Positions 57,958 to 64,000 of a stretch of 64,000 nt of DNA are shown one piece after another. Within the stretch, counting starts at the first letter, position 1, and the number at the start of each line of letters is the position of its first letter. This DNA comes from Polydactylus sextarius (Eukaryota; Chordata; Actinopteri; Polynemidae): contig CM028916.1 of the NCBI GenBank assembly GCA_016801845.1, positions 11,343,514 through 11,407,513 on the forward strand. The letters run 5' to 3'. Position numbers and translations under genes: made by a program. The notes beneath the pieces were generated by a model. The model worked only from the letters and a program-made list of their open reading frames with translations, searched no databases and was not told the origin of the DNA.

Positions 57958-60796
57958 TCAAGCCGTCTCACTGCTGGCTGATGGAGGGGAGTTGTTTTCC
58001 GTCTCGTGAAGGTGCTCTGTGGATTTGAGGACATCAGGGTCTCTCGGACTCGCCAACATCTCCTCACTGTTGCAGTGAGCAGGGGAGCTGATCTCTGGGG
58101 AGCGGTCCCCGGGCTTCTCAGGGATGGCGTGCAGGGAGGGGGTGGGCAGCGGCAGGTTCATCATATACAACATGTTGCCCATGCGCTTGGACACCTGTGG
58201 AGGAGTTGACACATGTTAGACTGACAGTGTTAATCTAAATCAGGAGTCTGTTTTATGAGTCTGTTTCTCTACCTGTGAGCGGATCTTCAGAGCCGGCCCC
58301 AGTTTGAGTCCCAGAGTGTCCAGGAGATGCTCCTCTGAGAGGAGAGGCAGTGTCTCCCCATCAATCATGTGATCCTTGAACATCTGTAGAGCGAAATCAC
58401 TTCACATTAGCTCAACAAAGACACAACAGAGAGAATAAAGATGAGGCAGAGAAGGTCAAATACCAACCTGAGCGTACTCTGAACATGTGGGTATGCTGTT
58501 AATAAAGTTGTAAACATCATTCACTGTCCACTTCCTGATGTCCTCAGACACCTCATCACCGTTAAGAAAGAGATTTGGTGGACCTGGAAAACAAAAACAC
58601 AGAAAGTACTGGTAAGTTACTATTAAAAGAATAATTTAAAATGTATAGACATTGTAATTAATCTTTATATTTGTTTTCAAAACTCACCAGGTGGAAGGAA
58701 ACCATTTCCAGGGACTGAAAACATGTAAGGCATCCCTGTGAGAGCACCACCTGCAGAGGGATACATGAATTTCTCCTGGAAAGCTGAACATTGGTTCGAC
58801 AGGTCTTTGTCATTTGCGCTGCTGTTGGCCACATCAGAGCAACTCTCTTGACTGTTCACGCAGGCTTTCCGCAGAGCTGCCTCCCCCTCTTTGTAGTTCT
58901 TTCTGCTTCCTGTGGCGAGATCACTGTCTATTTTTGTTGGATGATGGGTTTTACTGGCGGCACACTCTTCTCCCATGTCCCCCTTCACCTCCACCTCTTT
59001 CTCCTCCCCTGATGTGGCTCCTGGACTCTCTTCTATGCTCTTATCTTCAGTTTGACCCTTCAGGTTGGCCACATGGCTCTCTGCACTCTTGTGAGCAGTC
59101 GGCCTCCTGCCGGCCCTGCGTCCTCTCTCTCTGTGCAGCGTGCTGATTGGTGGATAGGGGCTGGCTGACATGAGTATGCTGTTGGAGTGAAGCTCATCCA
59201 AAGTGGGACGGTGGACGAAGACATCGTGGCCGTCTGGCATTCGCTGTCGACCTCTGAAGGCCATGGGGTTGGAGGGGTAAGACATGGGATTGTCGATTCC
59301 CATCAGTCCCTTCTGGTGGGCGTTTTCCAGCTCCTTCTGATGCAGGATGGCGTTCATCTCCATCCTGAATGAGAACACATGTAAATATAACAATGGCAAC
59401 ACATGATGACACTTTTGGAAAGATGTAGATGTTTTTTGTGAGATGCACATTTTATTCTATCTGCACCACCTGGCTATATTTTGCTTGTGAATGAGCTCCT
59501 GTCTCCGGGCGACTGTTTCCATCGGCTCTGAGGGGAGGAAACCATAACCTGCTGAGAAAAAGAAATGGAGACAGGCTGACGATTCTCATTCACATCCCTT
59601 CAAACTAAACAGATCGATTGTGAATTCTCTCAGACGTGAATCTGTGATGGCTCCTCTGTGCTCACCTGCCCCGGGGAAACCTCTGCCTGGCAGGACGTTG
59701 GCGTGTGGGGGCAGAGGTGGACCCAGGTGAGGACCCATGTGGATCTGTCTGGCCTCAGAAGCAACCATCTCAGCAGGCGGAACCAAATCCCTGATGGGAG
59801 GAAAACGAATTCATTTAATATGATATCAATGTGTGTTCAAGATTCATAGAGAGATAATAAGCGATTAGAATATGTTTAATCTCTGCTGTTTTTCATTTTT
59901 GCATTTGTTTCTCTCACGTAGCTGAGCAAGATTAACTCTCATCATTGATCATTAGTCTGACAGAAAATTAATTGAAAACAATTTTGTTAATTGCTTCATT
60001 GTTTTAAATCATTTTAAGATTCTTCACTGTGAATATGTACCAGTATTATAGTTTTCTATGTTAGGAAACTCAATATTTATGAATTTTTGGGCGCTTCACA
60101 GAGTCATGATGGCGCCATTTTCAGAATTTTCTGATATTTTATATATTGAAAAAAATGTACAATTGTGTTATAAATAGTTGTCCGCTGTGGCTCAGTAGCC
60201 ACGTCTAGTTCTCTTTTACATCTTTAATCCACAGATTCCCCCTTTCTTCAGAGTCATAATTTAAGATGTTAGAGTTAATGCGCAGACCTCTCCATGAAGC
60301 GAGGTTCGAACTGGGTTGGGACTCCCTGTAACCTCTGCTGCCCCTGGGCGAGGATCTGTGGAGCCATGGCCATCTGGTTCCTCATTATCAACTCCTGCCT
60401 CTGCCTCAACTCTGCAAGACAAGAAGAAGCACCACAGGTCACCAGGAGGCGAATTTAACCACAAAACAACAGACACGTGCTGACTGTGAAGGCTGGAGAC
60501 TTCAGGAACCAGTAGTCTGAAAGCAATACAAGGTCTCAGAGGTTTGGTCGTTTTGACCAAATTCTGACAGTTCAGATGGTGCCAGATACATTTGTAAATC
60601 AAAATGTATTTATTTAATTTTTCAAGTATTCCTTGGCTCCTGTCTCATTTTTTATGCTATGTTTCTCTCTGTTCCTCTGTTTTTCTTTCTCACCTCCAGC
60701 TGACATCCCGTTGACCAGACGGTACCAGTGCTTCTCGTCCAAAGCCCCCTGCTCTCCCAGCGCTGTCATCTTCCTCAGCTGCTCCCGTGGGGTCAT
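57958..60796 (-). CDS. samd7: SAMD7, retinal SAM-domain Polycomb-associated protein
   Basis: SAMD7 works with PRC1 in rod photoreceptors to silence non-rod genes. Exons in transcript order: 60796-60694, 60411-60288, 59790-59666, 59548-59470, 59364-58688, 58583-58468, 58383-58273, 58194-57958. The frame is continuous at 523 residues (human 446). The SAM domain (about 384-450) reads IRKWTVNDVYNFI, FKDHMIDGETLPLL, EEHLLDTLGLKLGPALKI, almost as in human. Family matches upstream are KGLMGIDNP, and MPDGHDVFVHRPTL against human MLPAGDLHFHRSTL. GYGFLP and RQELIHKQNIAR are also shared with the paralogue SAMD11. Adjacency to SEC62 favours SAMD7. The coding start is less sure: the first exon (acceptor at 60832-60833) stays open for 35 bases before this ATG, so an upstream coding exon is possible. 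Confidence 0.9.
58273..58583 (-). other. samd7: SAMD7 SAM-domain exons
   Basis: Exons 58583-58468 and 58383-58273 encode nearly the whole SAM domain, with the final helix continuing into exon 58194 (VSKRMGNMLY). SAM domains of this SAMD7/SAMD11/PHC group polymerise head-to-tail and link to Polycomb complexes. Confidence 0.88.
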
Positions 60797-60831
60797 GATG
60801 CTCCCGACCTTTGATCTTGACGTGAATACTG

Positions 60832-63800
60832 CTGAAATTCAAGGTAAAAAAAGAAGTTGAATCAAAACATGCACACCCGTGAACTGGAAAAACAATATGA
60901 AAAAATATGAAAATGGTTTATTAATATTGTGGATAACACATTTCACATATGTTTAATTTTATTGCAAAAGTCCAATGATGTACCGCAGGTTGCCGCATGC
61001 ATATTATCTTGTTTGTAATTTCCTATATTGACCACTAGAGGGAAGCAGGTCTCTATGTCATTTAGACAATTTTGGTCTCATTTCTATTAGAGGAAACTGT
61101 AATTCCACTAAAATGTCTAATTAATTTGTTCGTTAATTAATTAAAAGTCATCGCTGTTAAATCTTTCATCTAAATGGATAAATAATTATAATCTACATAT
61201 ATAAAGTTCTGTGGCCCACAGGAACTTTTGTCAATCCTCATTTAGTGAGATGATTTCTTTCAGTTGGAGGATCCAACATGTGTAACTATTTACCCACAGA
61301 ATTCAAATTGGTTCATTACTGGGATCATTACAAACTGAAACCGAGGCAAAACGACATGCTTGTCATTGTTTCGTATTGTTTTTTGTGGATGTTGTTGTTG
61401 GATTTTGTGAATTTGAAGACTCATCTATAGACTAGTTTGGCTGACTAGTTGAGTAATATTTAATAACATCAAGTAGTAAACTAGTGTGAAAAATGAAAAA
61501 AAAAAAAACTGTTCAAGGCCAAATTCAATTACCTTTGACCCTTACTCTCACCTCCTCATCCCCAGCATTAAGTGTTAATCTTAAACCAACCTTAAACCTC
61601 ACCGTAACATAAACCTAATCCTAAATTTGACCCTTTACATTACAGAGAAAAACAATCCTTATCAGATCATTTTTTGTCTTTACAAGAACAAGAATTTTGG
61701 CCTCAGAGGTATAGTCATGACTCACATACACACACTTACACTCACACTCACACTTACACACTCATCACAAATGGTCACATTGTTCTTGGCTGAGCCAGCA
61801 GCTTGTGTACACAAGCACAATCGACTTAGACACCTCCAATTAGCCCTCTACACTGCAGAAATCCAATTACAAAATATGATACTGTAAACGACAATAATCC
61901 AGTTCTGCTAATCCAAGGCCACAGCACAATATGTGTCTGGATGAATAAAAATGAATCTAAGTCAAACAAATCTTTTCCAACCAACTACCTCTTTACTTAT
62001 GTTTACATTAGTTTTCTAGTGATTATTAACATGTTAGTCTTGTGTTCACCTGGGTATAGGAGACATATGCACATGTACTTGACCACATTATTTCTTCTGT
62101 CCCCTCCCCCAGGCAAACCCTTCCATAAGATTTGCCCCGATGCCTTATGCATTATCCACAGTCCCTCAAGTTCCTCTGAAGTCCATCTAATCTGAGGGCT
62201 GTAATCCCCTTGTTAGTCTTGCAACAGTCTGCTAGCTACATCTGCTGACCTGCTGACCAGCCCGCTCCTGCTAGCCCGTCCAACCCCCGTCCCCACCTTC
62301 CCAGGCCCCTGCTCCCCCCTGGATCCTATTAGCTAAGTCCTGGCTATACAGCACTTTAAAGGGATGTGTTGGAGGTAATCCGCACGTTTAGAGTTTTACC
62401 CTCAGCAAACCTTGCCTGTAAGCGTCCCGGACAATACACCCTAAGTGCTAAGCCTATTAGCCTCCATTAGCTCCCAGGATGTCCTAAAAACACCTTGGGG
62501 ATAAATCTGGGGATGCAATCGGTTTATGTGGAGCTATGTGGTGCGAACACATGCACCTGCTTCCACCTCGTTCTCTGCCAATGTCACTACAGCTAGCATC
62601 AGCAAATGAGGGAAAATATATTTCTACATTTATGTAATTCCCCGTGTAGGAACTAATCTCTGAGCCTCTGGATCCAGTGTGATGTTTCATCTGATTTACA
62701 TATTCTAATTAATGACATACAGTTTTATATTATATACTGTAAACTACAGCTCATATTCCAAGTTAATTGGACTCATTTAGGCCTGATGTTTGCCCTGAAG
62801 TTAGTGTTACAGTTACAGTTTATGCTCGTAATGATATTATATATAAGTTTGAGCCTCGACACTGTTAACCTGTGGTCAGACAAAATGGTATCACAAACTG
62901 TGACTGGTTTCTGTCTCGGGAAAAAAAACGGACCTGTGTTCGTCTCAGACTGAAGCTTTCATGTATCACCACTGCATTTGAGTCACAGACATCAGCCTCC
63001 AGGATGAAAAAAAAAACAGAAAGTAGTCTGTTTGTTTCATGATAACAAATCAAGTTGTATTGTGTTTAATCTCTACCCAGGTCGCTGTAAATCACTTATG
63101 TCCTGGAGAATATATGCAAGTATATAAAACTGGAATAGATTAATTAACAGTTTAACCCTCGCAACAAATGTTGCTAGGAACTATTAGATTTTTTTTTTTT
63201 TGCTTGAGTTATATAGCAATAACAGTGTATAGAAAAACTTAATAATAAGTAAAGGTCACACAATAAAATTTTACCTAAGTAAAAGCACACAGCAGCAAAA
63301 CATACTTAAAATACAAAATGTCAGTTTGTAATACAAACACTTTTTGTTAAATGTTAACAATATTACTATATTTATAGTTAAATCTATAATAATGTATCAC
63401 ATTTTAAAATCAATAGGAAATAAACAATATTTCCCGCTGACTTATCACCCAAACAAAGGAGAAGTACCTCAAAAATGTACTTAAGTACAACACTTGAGTG
63501 AAGGTACTTTGTAACTCTCATCACTGTGATAAAATTCAAAGTTCATCTGAAAATGTAATTCATTTCTTACATGAAAACATATTTAAGTATGTAATATACG
63601 TGGTAAAATCAAAACTTTATACTTTAAAGTGTGAATTTCGCTGACAATGTTTGTATCAAGAAATTAAATTGGAACTTGGGAAACAGCTTGTTGTGCAGAA
63701 AAAACGAAGAAATTTTTCATCCAAATGGTCAAAAGTCTTTTAACTATGACTTTGGAAACATCCTCAGAACAGCAGTCGAAATTATTAAAAAAACCTTTCT

Positions 63801-64000
63801 GGTCATCGAGAAGCACAAACTGGGACTTGTCTGTGAACTTGAGCTACCACTTTGAGTGAGGTCTTGTTTTAAGTCTCGACGGTGAACTTGTCCCTTGACA
63901 CTCGCGCCAAACTGTTGTCACACAAACTCACACCAGACTTTACTCAAACTTTGTCAGTGACAGAATCTCACAGCACTTTATGTGAGTGAAACTGTCGTCA
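60832..64000 (-). other. SAMD7 upstream region
   Basis: No further gene is recognised to the window end; short frames here, such as 63631-63855 (+), show no family signature. Contains a CRX/NRL-type motif cluster at 61616-62604. A degenerate CCTTAAACC/CCTAATCC-type stretch lies at 61560-61630. 62050-62620 is GC-richer. The SAMD7 transcription start should lie in this interval. Confidence 0.5.
61616..62604 (-). promoter_or_regulatory. samd7: Candidate photoreceptor enhancer/promoter of SAMD7
   Basis: Five TAATCC (CRX/OTX core) occur at 61616, 61895, 61909, 62202 and 62376. Four TGCTGA (NRL half-MARE) occur: two full TGCTGAC copies 8 bases apart at 62243 and 62251 (plus), and reverse copies at 62402 and 62599. 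SAMD7 is a known CRX target in mammals. Function here is inferred from motif density only. Confidence 0.45.

Noticed and set aside
57958..60796. SAMD11 rather than SAMD7
   Set aside because: Some segments (GYGFLP, QELIHKQN) do resemble SAMD11, but there is no SAND-type region. The MPDGHDVFVHRPTL match and adjacency to SEC62 favour SAMD7.
61560..61630. Telomere-like CCTTAAACC / CCTAATCC repeats
   Set aside because: Too irregular for an interstitial telomere tract; one TAATCC here is counted in the CRX-type cluster with that caveat.
63631..63855. 74-residue plus-strand frame near the window end
   Set aside because: No recognisable motif, AT-rich, isolated; length is within chance.

Overview
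This is vertebrate nuclear DNA, almost certainly from a teleost fish and probably a spiny-rayed one. Five protein-coding genes can be read, and four are split by GT-AG introns. The interspersed repeats are types familiar from fish genomes, and long (GT)n microsatellites are abundant. There are no operons, CRISPR arrays or bacterial features, and I see no previously undescribed molecular system. The interest lies in gene order, regulation and repeats.

Layout. 1-12401 is non-coding, read as intron or upstream DNA of SKIL. 12402-21103 (+) holds the last six coding exons of SKIL (SnoN), the TGF-beta/SMAD co-repressor, followed by a long 3' UTR to about 25.45 kb. 26834-27715 (-) is GPR160, an orphan seven-transmembrane receptor in one coding exon, tail-to-tail with SKIL and separated from it by a tRNA-derived SINE. 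27.8-35.4 kb is gene-poor and carries a degenerate Tc1/mariner transposase and a fossil retroviral reverse transcriptase. 37019-44193 (+) is a complete cytosolic NAD kinase in eleven coding exons. 48284-56577 (-) is complete SEC62, the ER translocon and ER-phagy protein, in eight exons with a long 3' UTR. 57958-60796 (-) is SAMD7, a photoreceptor Polycomb-associated SAM protein, in eight exons. 60.8-64 kb is its upstream DNA, with a cluster of CRX-like and NRL-like sites.

The genes are functionally unrelated (signalling repressor, receptor, NADP synthesis, protein translocation, retinal silencing). What links them is ancestry. From memory of the human map, SAMD7, SEC62, GPR160 and SKIL lie together on 3q26, while the paralogues SAMD11 and SKI lie on 1p36 together with the cytosolic NADK gene. 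Here an NAD kinase gene sits inside the 3q26-type block, between GPR160 and SEC62. The simplest reading is that fish kept a second whole-genome-duplication copy of NADK which tetrapods lost from this block.

Exon boundaries were set by hand from reading frame, splice consensus and remembered human protein sequences. All coding exon junctions listed keep frame. UTR ends, non-coding first exons and regulatory sites are predictions.
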